Below, one piece after another: positions 18,532 through 25,947 of a stretch of 64,000 nucleotides of DNA (positions are counted from its first letter, which is position 1; every line of letters starts with the position of its first letter). The position numbers and the translations under genes were made by a program. The stretch lies in contig NZ_BMRP01000002.1 of the NCBI RefSeq assembly GCF_014648695.1, positions 193,212 to 257,211 on the forward strand, written 5' to 3'. Source of the DNA: Streptomyces albospinus. GTDB lineage: Bacteria; Actinomycetota; Actinomycetes; Streptomycetales; Streptomycetaceae. The notes under the pieces are model-generated. The model searched no databases and was not told the DNA's origin. It saw only the letters and a list, made by a program, of their open reading frames with translations.

Positions 18532-19319
18532 GCCCCGGCCTCCTTCTTCACCTGGTCCGTACGCGCCTTGCGGCGGGTGACGGCGTTGTCCGAGGCGCCG
18601 GTGATGGCGGCGATGATCTCTTCGTGGGAGGTGTCCGCGACGTCGAAGACACCGTTGTTGCGGCCCAGCCGCAGCACCGCGACGCGGTCCGCGACGGCCT
18701 GGACGTCGGCCATGTTGTGGCTGATGAGGATGACGCCGAGGTCGCGTTCGCGCAGCCGCTCGACGAGGTCGAGGACCTGCGCGGTCTGCTCGACGCCGAG
18801 GGCGGCGGTCGGCTCGTCGAGGATGACGACCTTCGGCTCGCCGATCAGCGCACGGGCGATGGCGACGACCTGCCGCTGGCCGCCGGAGAGCGCGGCGACC
18901 GGGATGCGGACGCTGGGGATGCGGATGGACAGGGTGTCCAGGAGCTCCTTGGCGCGCTTCTCCATGGCGATCTCGTTGAGGACGCCCGCGGAGCGGAGTT
19001 CGCTGCCGAGGTAGAGGTTGGCGACGACATCGAGGTTGTCGCAGAGCGCGAGGTCCTGGTAGACGGTCGCGACACCGAGTTCCTGGGCGTCGTGCGGCTT
19101 GCCGATACGGACCGCCTTGCCCTCCCACTCGATGACGCCGTCGTCGACCGGGTGGACGCCCGAAATGGTCTTGACGAGCGTGGACTTGCCGGCGCCGTTG
19201 TCGCCTACGAGGGCGACCACCTCACCGGGGCGGATCTCCAGGGTGACGTCCGTGAGGGCTTGGACGGCGCCGAAACGCTTGGAGACTCCGCGCAACGCCA
19301 GCACAGGCGTAGCGGACAC
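18528..19319 (-). CDS. xylG: Xylose ABC transporter, ATP-binding subunit
   Basis: A 263-residue single-domain ABC ATPase. It has the Walker A motif GDNGAGKST, the Q-loop phrase VATVYQDLALCDNLD, signature LSGGQRQ, Walker B VVILDEPTAALG and the switch histidine in LISHNMADVQ. CUT2 ATPases are often two-domain fusions of about 500 residues; this single-domain form is usual for actinobacterial XylG. GTG at 19319 is chosen over the ATG at 19337 because AAGGAG lies nine bases before it. Confidence 0.9.
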   Translation of the reverse strand: MSATPVLALRGVSKRFGAVQALTDVTLEIRPGEVVALVGDNGAGKSTLVKTISGVHPVDDGVIEWEGKAVRIGKPHDAQELGVATVYQDLALCDNLDVVANLYLGSELRSAGVLNEIAMEKRAKELLDTLSIRIPSVRIPVAALSGGQRQVVAIARALIGEPKVVILDEPTAALGVEQTAQVLDLVERLRERDLGVILISHNMADVQAVADRVAVLRLGRNNGVFDVADTSHEEIIAAITGASDNAVTRRKARTDQVKKEAGA

Positions 19320-19385
19320 GTGAATCATCTCCTTCACCGCCGTCGCAGCGGCGGGAATGGTGGTGCGAAGAGCGGGGGGTGTACG

Positions 19386-19414
19386 GGCCCCCGGCCGGTG
19401 CGGGGCCGGGGGCC
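19386..19414 (-). promoter_or_regulatory. Intercistronic hairpin between xylF and xylG
   Basis: Perfect 11-base arms GGCCCCCGGCC (19386-19396) and GGCCGGGGGCC (19404-19414). It lies in the 109-bp xylF-xylG spacer. A hairpin here would attenuate or stabilise the transcript so that the binding protein is made in excess over ATPase and permease, as is common in sugar ABC operons. Confidence 0.6.
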
Positions 19415-19428
19415 GGGGGCGTGGCGCG

Positions 19429-20523
19429 TTACTTGATGCCCGCTGCCTCGCAGGCCGCCTTGACGTCGCCGGTGCAGATCTGGCTCGCCTGGTAGACCTT
19501 GTCCTTGATGATCGTGTCCTCGATGTTGTCCTTAGTCACGATCTGCGCGTCGTAGAGCTTCGCCGGGATGCCCTTGACCTCGCCGCTGAGGCTGTCGACC
19601 TTGGTGGGCGTCAGGGAGTCGATCTTCTCGCCCTTGAGCAGGTTGACCGCGATCTCGGCGGTGGAGTCGGCCTGCGGCTTGATCTGCTTGTAGATCGTGA
19701 ACGCCTGGTCGCCCTTGAGGATCCGCTGGAGACCCGCGAGCTCGGAGTCCTGGCCGCCGACCGGGACCTGGATGCCCTGCTGCTTGAGGGCGGTGATGAT
19801 GCCGCCGGCCATGCCGTCGTTCGCGGAGTAGACGCCCTGGAAGCCGTCCTTGCCGAGCGAGTCGATGGCCGCGCTCATCTTCTTGTTGGCCTCGTCCGGC
19901 GACCAGTCGGGGATGTCCTGCTCGTAGACGACCTTCTTGACCTGCTTGTCGAGGACGCTGTGGGCGCCCTTCTTGAAGAACGGCGCGTTGGGGTCGGTCG
20001 GCGAGCCGTTGATCATGACGACATTGCTGTCCTTGGCCTTGTCGCCGAGCGCCTTGACCAGCGCCTGGCCCTGAAGGCGGCCGATCTTCTCGTTGTCGTA
20101 GGAGACGTAGGCGGAGATGTTGCCCTCGGCCAGCCGGTCGTACGCGACGACCTTGACGCCCTTCTTGGCGGCCTCGTTCACCCAGGACTTGGTGGCCTTG
20201 TAGTCGACCGAGTCCAGGATGATCACCTTCACGCCCTGGGTGATCAGGGCGTCGAACTGCTTCTTCTGGTTCTGGGTGTCCTGGTCCGCGTTGTTGTACT
20301 TGACCGTGCAGTCGGCGCACAGCGCCTTGATCTTCGCCTCGATCAGCGGGCGGTCGAAGGTCTCGTACCGCGTGGTCTTGTTCTCCGGCAGCAGCAGACC
20401 GATGGTCTTGTTGTCGCCGCCACCGCTCTTGCCGCCGTCGCCGGCCTTGCCGCAGGCGGCCACGGAGAGAGCCATCGAGACAGCGGCGGTACCTATGACG
20501 ACGCGGCGCGTCCAAACGTTCAT
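19429..20523 (-). CDS. xylF: Xylose ABC transporter, substrate-binding lipoprotein
   Basis: A 364-residue periplasmic-binding-protein-like lipoprotein. The signal peptide ends in the lipobox SVAACG near residue 24, followed by a Gly/Ser/Lys linker. The mature part has the type I sugar-binding-protein pattern GLLLPENKTTRYE, ALITQGVKVIILDSVD and VYSANDGMAGGIITAL seen in XylF-type D-xylose-binding proteins. It captures the pentose outside the membrane for XylGH. It is the first gene of the operon, and a ROK-type operator candidate lies 76-97 bases upstream. Confidence 0.9.
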   Translation of the reverse strand: MNVWTRRVVIGTAAVSMALSVAACGKAGDGGKSGGGDNKTIGLLLPENKTTRYETFDRPLIEAKIKALCADCTVKYNNADQDTQNQKKQFDALITQGVKVIILDSVDYKATKSWVNEAAKKGVKVVAYDRLAEGNISAYVSYDNEKIGRLQGQALVKALGDKAKDSNVVMINGSPTDPNAPFFKKGAHSVLDKQVKKVVYEQDIPDWSPDEANKKMSAAIDSLGKDGFQGVYSANDGMAGGIITALKQQGIQVPVGGQDSELAGLQRILKGDQAFTIYKQIKPQADSTAEIAVNLLKGEKIDSLTPTKVDSLSGEVKGIPAKLYDAQIVTKDNIEDTIIKDKVYQASQICTGDVKAACEAAGIK

Positions 20524-20598
20524 GGGGGTTGCCTCCCTGACATGGCCGCGTCGTTGCGGCCGAGGTGGCTGGAAGTCAACTCGGCCGCCGCCCGACCG

Positions 20599-20620
20599 TC
20601 AAGGAGTAAATCCTTAACGA
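20599..20620 (-). promoter_or_regulatory. Candidate ROK-regulator operator upstream of xylF
   Basis: The AT-rich dyad AAGGA-GTAAA-TCCTT (20601-20615) lies in an otherwise GC-rich spacer between xylF and the adjacent rok7B7 gene. ROK repressors bind AT-rich dyads, and Rok7B7 is reported to control xylFGH in S. coelicolor. Binding here is inferred. Confidence 0.55.
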
Positions 20621-20663
20621 GATGACAACGGTGCCATGCGTTAGGGGTGTGAACTCAGCGCGG

Positions 20664-21863
20664 TCACGCTATGGCGGGCGCGTCCGCACCCTGCACCCCG
20701 TCGAGCAGGCTCGAATCGCCCATCTCGCTCAGCACGAGCGCCAGCGCGCCCAGGACTTCCGCCCGGCCGCCCAGCGTGCCCGGCACGATGCCCAACTGGC
20801 GTGCCGCGCTGGGGATCGCGTACCGCGACACCGACTCCCGGATCGGCGCGAGCACCAGCTCACCGGCATCCGCGAGGTCGCCGCCGAGCACCACTCGGCT
20901 GGGATTGAGCAGATTGCACAGATTCGCCACACCGCTCCCGATATGACGGCCCACGTCCGCAATGACCCGGCGGCAGCCCGGGTCGCCCTCGCGCGCCAGC
21001 TGCACCACCCGCGCCATGGTCAGATCGGGGCCGTGGCTCGGCTGGAGCAGCGGCAGCACATAGCGGGCGGCGGTGAAGGTCTCCAGACAGCCACGGTTGC
21101 CGCAGCGGCAGACCGGCCCGGACTCGTCCAGGGTGATGTGCCCGATCTCGCCGGCCGTGCCGCCCGGCCCGCGGTAGATCTGCCCGCTGATCACCAGCCC
21201 GGCGCCGACGCCGCTGGCCACCTTGATGTACGCCAGGTCCGCGGCGCCGCGACCGCCGCCCCACACCAGCTCGCCCAGCGCGCCCAGATTGGCATCGTTG
21301 TCCACGTACACGGGCACGCCGAGGCGCCCGGACAGCTCCTGGCCGGGGTTCGTGCCGGACCAGCCCGGCAGGATCGCCGTGGACCCCAGCGTGCCGGATT
21401 CCACGTCGATGGGGCCGGGCACGCCGAGGCCGACCCCGATGACCTTGCCGGCGTCGATGCCGGTCTCCGCGATCAGGCGGCTGACCAGCTGCTCGGCCCG
21501 GTCGAAGCCCTCCGCGGCCGAGGCGTCCACGTCGATCGGCTCGGCCTCCTCGGCCAGCACCACGTGGGCCAGGTTGCCGACCGCGACCCGCAGATGGGAG
21601 TGGCCGAAATCGACGCCCACCACGATCCCGGCGTCCCCGGAGAGCGAGACGCTGCGGGCCCGCCGGCCGCCCGCGGAGGTGGGCGTCACCTCGACGGTCC
21701 CGCCGTCCTTGAGTTCACGAACGATGTTCGAGACGGTGGCCGCCGACAGCCCCGTGGTCCGGGCGATCTCCGCCTGCGTGAGCGAGCCCGCCATGCGTAC
21801 CGCGCGCACGACCCGCTCCAGATTGGCCCGGTGCAGCGAGGACTGCGACCCCGGAGTCTCCAT
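20664..21863 (-). CDS. rok7B7: ROK-family transcriptional regulator (Rok7B7 orthologue)
   Basis: A 399-residue ROK regulator: an N-terminal winged helix (about residues 10-70, LTQAEIARTTGLSAATVSNI) fused to a sugar-kinase-like domain. The kinase-like part has VVGVDFGHSHLRVAVGN, GVPGPIDVE and the zinc-binding CRCGNRGCLETF. In S. coelicolor the gene next to xylFGH is Rok7B7, which affects xylose uptake, carbon control and antibiotic production. Start ATG at 21863 (GGAG 11 bases upstream) is preferred to the open frame to 21923. It is probably autoregulated through a dyad upstream. Confidence 0.88.
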   Translation of the reverse strand: METPGSQSSLHRANLERVVRAVRMAGSLTQAEIARTTGLSAATVSNIVRELKDGGTVEVTPTSAGGRRARSVSLSGDAGIVVGVDFGHSHLRVAVGNLAHVVLAEEAEPIDVDASAAEGFDRAEQLVSRLIAETGIDAGKVIGVGLGVPGPIDVESGTLGSTAILPGWSGTNPGQELSGRLGVPVYVDNDANLGALGELVWGGGRGAADLAYIKVASGVGAGLVISGQIYRGPGGTAGEIGHITLDESGPVCRCGNRGCLETFTAARYVLPLLQPSHGPDLTMARVVQLAREGDPGCRRVIADVGRHIGSGVANLCNLLNPSRVVLGGDLADAGELVLAPIRESVSRYAIPSAARQLGIVPGTLGGRAEVLGALALVLSEMGDSSLLDGVQGADAPAIA

Positions 21864-21946
21864 CGACTCATCCACTCCCGCCTGGGTCGGGCAGTGCGAC
21901 GACTGCCCGCCTGCCGCGCCCACACCATCGGGGGGCGGCTTCCGAT

Positions 21947-21960
21947 TTCAACATGTGAAC
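21947..21960 (-). promoter_or_regulatory. Dyad upstream of rok7B7, possible autoregulatory site
   Basis: TTCAACATGTGAAC is an imperfect inverted repeat 84-97 bases before the rok7B7 start, in a locally AT-rich patch. Its role is inferred from position only. Confidence 0.4.
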
Positions 21961-22122
21961 TCTAAGCAGAACGCCGACGGGGAAGTCTCGTCAAGGTGTT
22001 GAGCCCTGGGCGATCGGCGGGGCAGGGGCGCAGAGGGCAGGTACCGCAAGGGCGGCCCCGCCGCTGCGGAACCGCCCGATGTGGCGCAGAACATTCGCCG
22101 CGCCGGAAACGGATCCGTCGAC

Positions 22123-22147
22123 GTACGGGGCGTCGCGACACCCGTAC
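22123..22147. terminator. Hairpin downstream of ngcG
   Basis: Arms GTACGGG (22123-22129) and CCCGTAC (22141-22147), extended by an inner TCGCGA-like pairing, 30 bases past the ngcG stop codon on the minus strand. Confidence 0.55.
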
Positions 22148-22176
22148 GCGGCGCGAGCCCCCGCCCCGCTCGCTCT

Positions 22177-23106
22177 CTACTTGAGCGCCCCCGCCGTCAG
22201 TCCGGCCTGCACCTGGCGCTGGAAGATGAAGTAGACGAGGAGCACCGGGAGCATCGCGATCATCATGCCGGCCATCAGTCCGCCCCAGTCGCCCTCGTAG
22301 CCCTGCTGGAGGGCGATATTGGCGAGGCCCTGGGTCAGCACGTATTTGTCCTCGTCCTGGTTGAGGACCATCGGCAGCAGGTACTGATTCCACTGCCCGA
22401 GGAAGTTGAAGATCCCGATACTGATCAGGCCCGGTTTGGCCATCGGCAGCATGACCTGGAAGAACGTCCGGGCGTGCGAGGCGCCGTCGATCATCGCCGC
22501 CTCCGCCACCGAGGTCGGCAGGGTGCGGAAGAACGACGTCATGAAGAAGACGGTGAACGGCAGCGAGTAGGCGATATAGACCGCGATCAGGCCCTGGTAG
22601 GTCGCCAGCAGCGGGATCCCGGGAAAGTCCCGCATCACGAAGAACAGCGGGATGACCAGCATGAAGACCGGGAAGGACATACCGGCGACGAAGAGGTAGT
22701 AGATGATCCGGTTCCCGGGGAACTGGAAGCGCGCCAGGACATAGCCCGCCATGGAACCGAGCACCATCGTCCCGGCGACCGAACCGCCCACCACAACAAG
22801 GGTGTTGAGGAACATCTTGCCGATGTTCGCCTTGTCCCAGGCGTTGACCCAGTTCTCGAAGTGCAGCTTGCCCGGGAGCGACCAGGGGGTGGTGAGGATG
22901 TCACCGCTGCTCTTGAAGGAACTCCAGAGCACCCACAGCAGCGGCATGCCCACCATCAGCGCCCAGACGAACAGGATGCCGTGCGAGAAGACATTGAGCG
23001 TGCCGCCCTCGGAGCTCCGGCGCCCCGTCCGGGCGCTCTTCCGGCCGCCCGGTCGCTGCCCGCCGATCACCGGCCGCTGTTCCGCCGCGTTGGTTTCCGT
23101 CGTCAT
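22177..23106 (-). CDS. ngcG: N-acetylglucosamine/chitobiose ABC transporter, permease 2
   Basis: A 309-residue MalG-type (CUT1) permease with six hydrophobic segments after a basic N-terminus of about 35 residues. The ABC-permease coupling motif EAAMIDGASHARTFFQVMLP lies near residues 200-220. It pairs with the MalF-type gene upstream. The locus position next to rok7B7 and the sequence of its binding protein point to NgcEFG, which imports N-acetylglucosamine or chitin oligomers in Streptomyces. The three genes are co-directional with gaps of 11 and 51 bp. No ATPase is encoded here; CUT1 systems in Streptomyces usually share MsiK. Confidence 0.86.
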   Translation of the reverse strand: MTTETNAAEQRPVIGGQRPGGRKSARTGRRSSEGGTLNVFSHGILFVWALMVGMPLLWVLWSSFKSSGDILTTPWSLPGKLHFENWVNAWDKANIGKMFLNTLVVVGGSVAGTMVLGSMAGYVLARFQFPGNRIIYYLFVAGMSFPVFMLVIPLFFVMRDFPGIPLLATYQGLIAVYIAYSLPFTVFFMTSFFRTLPTSVAEAAMIDGASHARTFFQVMLPMAKPGLISIGIFNFLGQWNQYLLPMVLNQDEDKYVLTQGLANIALQQGYEGDWGGLMAGMMIAMLPVLLVYFIFQRQVQAGLTAGALK

Positions 23107-23117
23107 GCGCCCTGCCC

Positions 23118-24041
23118 CTAGAACTCGATCCGGTCACGGCGCGCGAAACGCATCGTGAGGACGGCGAACAACAGCGTCACGACGAGCATGGCCACACCCA
23201 TCGCCGCCGCATAGCCGAACTGACTGTCGCGGAAGGCGGTTTGGTACAGCCGGAGCGGGACGACATCCGTCGCGCCGTCCGGACCGCCCATGTTGACGGA
23301 CATGATCTGCACCAGCGCGAAGGCATCCATCGCGATGATGCCCATATAGACCCAGCCGGTCTGCACGGTGTCCCACAGCAGCGGCAGGGTGATCCGGAAG
23401 AAGGTGTGGAAGCGGTTGGCGCCGTCCAGCAGCGAGGCTTCGTAGATCTCCCGCGGAATGGAGGCCATGGCGGCGGAGAACAGCACGACGTAGAAGCCGA
23501 CGTTCGCCCACACCATCACCACCATGATGCAGGCCAGCGCGATGCTTTTGACCCCCAGCCAGGAACTCTGGAGGGAATGCAGACCGACCGCGCCGAGCAG
23601 CGAGTTGAGCATTCCGTCGTGCGGATCCGGATTGTAGATGTTGAACCAGATCACCGAGATGATGGTGATCGAGATGACCTGCGGGAAGAAGTAGACGAAC
23701 TTGTAGAACGACGCGCCGCGGACGCCGGTGATGACCGCTCCGCGGCGGGCCTTGCCGCCGACGTTCAGCATGAAGGCGAAGAACAGCCCCAGCGTCAGCG
23801 TCGCGATCGGCACCAGCACCAGCATGATGACGTTGTGCCGGAGCGCGTTCCAGAATTCGTCGCTGTGCAGCAGCTTGGCGTAGTTGTCCAGACCGACGCT
23901 CTTCGCGGTGCCGCGCAGTCCGCTCCACTCCGTCGTCGAGATCTGGAACGCCTGGACGAACGGGGAGATCACAAAGATCCCGTAGAACAGCAGAGGCAGG
24001 GCCAGGAACCCCACGATGAATCGGTACTTGCCGTGTCGCAT
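23118..24041 (-). CDS. ngcF: N-acetylglucosamine/chitobiose ABC transporter, permease 1
   Basis: A 307-residue MalF-type permease with six predicted membrane segments. The EAA motif reads EASLLDGANRFHTFFRITLP, the site that contacts the ATPase. A large extracytoplasmic loop lies between helices 1 and 2. It sits between ngcE and ngcG and would form the heterodimeric channel with NgcG. The ATG at 24041 opens with MRHGKYRFIVGF, a cytoplasmic start followed at once by the first helix. Confidence 0.87.
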   Translation of the reverse strand: MRHGKYRFIVGFLALPLLFYGIFVISPFVQAFQISTTEWSGLRGTAKSVGLDNYAKLLHSDEFWNALRHNVIMLVLVPIATLTLGLFFAFMLNVGGKARRGAVITGVRGASFYKFVYFFPQVISITIISVIWFNIYNPDPHDGMLNSLLGAVGLHSLQSSWLGVKSIALACIMVVMVWANVGFYVVLFSAAMASIPREIYEASLLDGANRFHTFFRITLPLLWDTVQTGWVYMGIIAMDAFALVQIMSVNMGGPDGATDVVPLRLYQTAFRDSQFGYAAAMGVAMLVVTLLFAVLTMRFARRDRIEF

Positions 24042-24092
24042 GGCGCTCCCCGGCCCTCCCTCGTCAGCGGTGGTACGTGGTCGAAGCCCCGG

Positions 24093-25526
24093 TCAGGACC
24101 CGCGGTGGAACTTGGTGACCGAGCTGTCCTTGGCGGTCTCGTCCGCGTACTGCTGGGCCTTCTTTATCCAGTCGGCGGCCTTCATGTCGCCGGTCAGCAG
24201 CTGACTGGTGAGCCCGCCCAGCTTTTCGTCGGTCAGCTTCGGGTACCACTCCTGAAGCTGGATCATCAGCAGGTTCCGACCGCCCGCCTTGACGGCCTTC
24301 GCCGCGGAGGAGAGGCCCGGGGAGAGCTGCATTCCGTCGGTCGCGCCCTGCACGGAGGTGAGCGACTTGACCTTGGTCGCGAAATTCTGCGCGTGCTTCT
24401 TGGACAGCAGGATTCTCAGCAGTTCCATGCCGCCGATGGGGTTCTTGCCGCCCTTGGCCACGATGAACGGCTCACTGGGCTCGGCGCGCAGGGTGCCGTG
24501 CGGCATCTTGTCGCCGCTGCCGCCGTCGAAGAGCGGGCCGACGGCCATGCCGAAGTCGGCAGGGGTGGTCGGCGCGGCCTCGTTCTCCACCCACGAGCCG
24601 TTCGGGATGAAGGCCGCCTTGCCGCGGGTCCAGGCGGTCTGCGCCTGAATGTGCGTCAGGCCCTGGCTGCCTTCCAGGAAACAGCCCTTGGCGGCCAGTT
24701 CCTCGTAGTGCCCGATGACCTGCTTGACCGCGTCGTTCGAGGTCCAGGCATTCGGTTCCAGGTTGTCGATGGCGATCCACTTGTCGAGGCCGCCGATCTT
24801 GGCGATCTGCGCGAAGATGTTGAAGTGGACGTAGTACGGGTACTTCCCCGGATACGTCCAGGGCGCGATCCCCGCCTTCTTGATCTCGGCACAGAGCTTG
24901 ATCATGTCGTCGAAGGACGTGGGATAGGTCCAGCCCTTGTCCTTCAGCAGCTTGTCGGAGTACCAGGTGCCGTAGACCGTGAAGGCGTAGTAGAAGACGT
25001 CGAAGGTGTCCTTGTGCTTGCCCTTTTCGATGGTGCTGGGGTAGAGCGTGTCCCGGACCTTCTTCTTCGGGTCGTCCATCGACGGGGCGTCGAGCAGCGG
25101 CGTGAGGTCCTGCAACTGCCCCTGTGCGGACAGCTTGTTCATATCGAGGTGGTCGGCCCCGGAGTTGTCGATCAGATCCGGCGGATTGCCGCCGGCGAAA
25201 CGCGGCTGGAGTTTGGGGCCGACCTGCTGGGTGCCGGTGTGCTTGACGGTGATGCCGTACGTCTTGTTGTAGTCGGCCTCGGCGTCCTTTGCGTACTGGT
25301 CGCCCAGTCCGCCCTTGAAGATGAACGCTTCCAGGGGCGCCCCGTTCTTGACCCCGAGGGGATTCCTGGCGGAGGTGGCGCCCTTGTTCCTGGTGCCGTC
25401 GTCCGAGCCCCCACCGCCGCCGGTCGCACACGACGACAGTGCGCCCATGGCCGGTACGGCGAGAATTCCCAGGGCCGCGGCCCGCTTGACCAGATCGCGA
25501 CGATTGACTTCTGAGGTGGATCCCAT
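24093..25526 (-). CDS. ngcE: N-acetylglucosamine/chitobiose-binding lipoprotein
   Basis: A 477-residue solute-binding lipoprotein. The N-terminus has a Tat-type twin arginine (NRRDLVKR), a hydrophobic stretch and the lipobox GALSSC, so export is probably by Tat with lipid anchoring. The body matches CUT1 binding proteins of the NgcE type (AEADYNKTYGITVKHTGTQQ near residue 100, TAWTRGKAAFIPNGSWVENE about residue 300). It binds N-acetylglucosamine or chitobiose for NgcFG. ATG at 25526 has GAGGAC upstream. A promoter overlapped by a DasR-like site lies about 200 bp upstream, as expected for amino-sugar uptake genes. Confidence 0.87.
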   Translation of the reverse strand: MGSTSEVNRRDLVKRAAALGILAVPAMGALSSCATGGGGGSDDGTRNKGATSARNPLGVKNGAPLEAFIFKGGLGDQYAKDAEADYNKTYGITVKHTGTQQVGPKLQPRFAGGNPPDLIDNSGADHLDMNKLSAQGQLQDLTPLLDAPSMDDPKKKVRDTLYPSTIEKGKHKDTFDVFYYAFTVYGTWYSDKLLKDKGWTYPTSFDDMIKLCAEIKKAGIAPWTYPGKYPYYVHFNIFAQIAKIGGLDKWIAIDNLEPNAWTSNDAVKQVIGHYEELAAKGCFLEGSQGLTHIQAQTAWTRGKAAFIPNGSWVENEAAPTTPADFGMAVGPLFDGGSGDKMPHGTLRAEPSEPFIVAKGGKNPIGGMELLRILLSKKHAQNFATKVKSLTSVQGATDGMQLSPGLSSAAKAVKAGGRNLLMIQLQEWYPKLTDEKLGGLTSQLLTGDMKAADWIKKAQQYADETAKDSSVTKFHRGS

Positions 25527-25721
25527 GCTCAAGTCCTCGCCTTCTTCAGGACTCAGGCGGTGTACCGGAGCCACCCCGGCACCGCAGGTCAGATGAAGCT
25601 GAGTTGTACGGGATGTGCACCGGGCTCGCCAGGGATATGCGGGGAATTGCTCCGGCCCGCTGTTTCCCCCGACTCGCCCCCGGTATCCACGGCCGCCGGT
25701 CGTACGGCCGCTCGGACGCCG

Positions 25722-25754
25722 ATAGGTATAGTCCACTTCCGGCCGAAGGGGCAA
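25722..25754 (-). promoter_or_regulatory. ngcE promoter overlapped by a DasR-like (dre) site
   Basis: On the minus strand, TTGCCC (25749-25754) and TATACC (25725-25730) are 18 bases apart and form a good vegetative promoter. Over the -10 lies AGTGGACTATACCTAT (25722-25737), matching 12 of 16 positions of the DasR consensus AGTGGTCTAGACCACT. DasR represses chitin and N-acetylglucosamine genes. The remaining bases of the 421-bp ngcE-GH92 spacer hold only this site and the GH92 promoter. Confidence 0.6.
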
Positions 25755-25865
25755 GATCGGATACCGGGTCGGCCGGGCTTCTTTCCCTAGTTGAGACCTC
25801 ACCGGTATGCACGCACCGGCCCCCGGCTCTCCGCGACACGGTCGCCCCCGGATCACCCGGAGCCC

Positions 25866-25927
25866 TTGACACCAAAGTCCCCACGCACCTTACTTATCTC
25901 TGCAATACGCAACTGACAACGATGTCA
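25866..25927 (+). promoter_or_regulatory. Promoter and operator candidate of the GH92 gene
   Basis: TTGACA (25866-25871) and TTACTT (25890-25895) are 18 bases apart. Downstream of the expected start lies the dyad TGACA-ACGA-TGTCA (25914-25927), 20 bases before the GTG start codon. The position suits a repressor; the pattern resembles operators of LacI-family sugar repressors, but the regulator is not known. Confidence 0.55.
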
Positions 25928-25947
25928 ATCTCGTTGAGAGGGCTCGC

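Larger units (their letters stand above)
21864..22176. other. Intergenic region between ngcG and rok7B7
   Basis: A 313-bp gap. Near rok7B7 it carries the dyad TTCAACATGTGAAC (21947-21960), a plausible operator. Toward ngcG it carries a hairpin (22123-22147). The middle is GC-rich with short C/G-run inverted repeats; no gene was seen. Confidence 0.5.
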
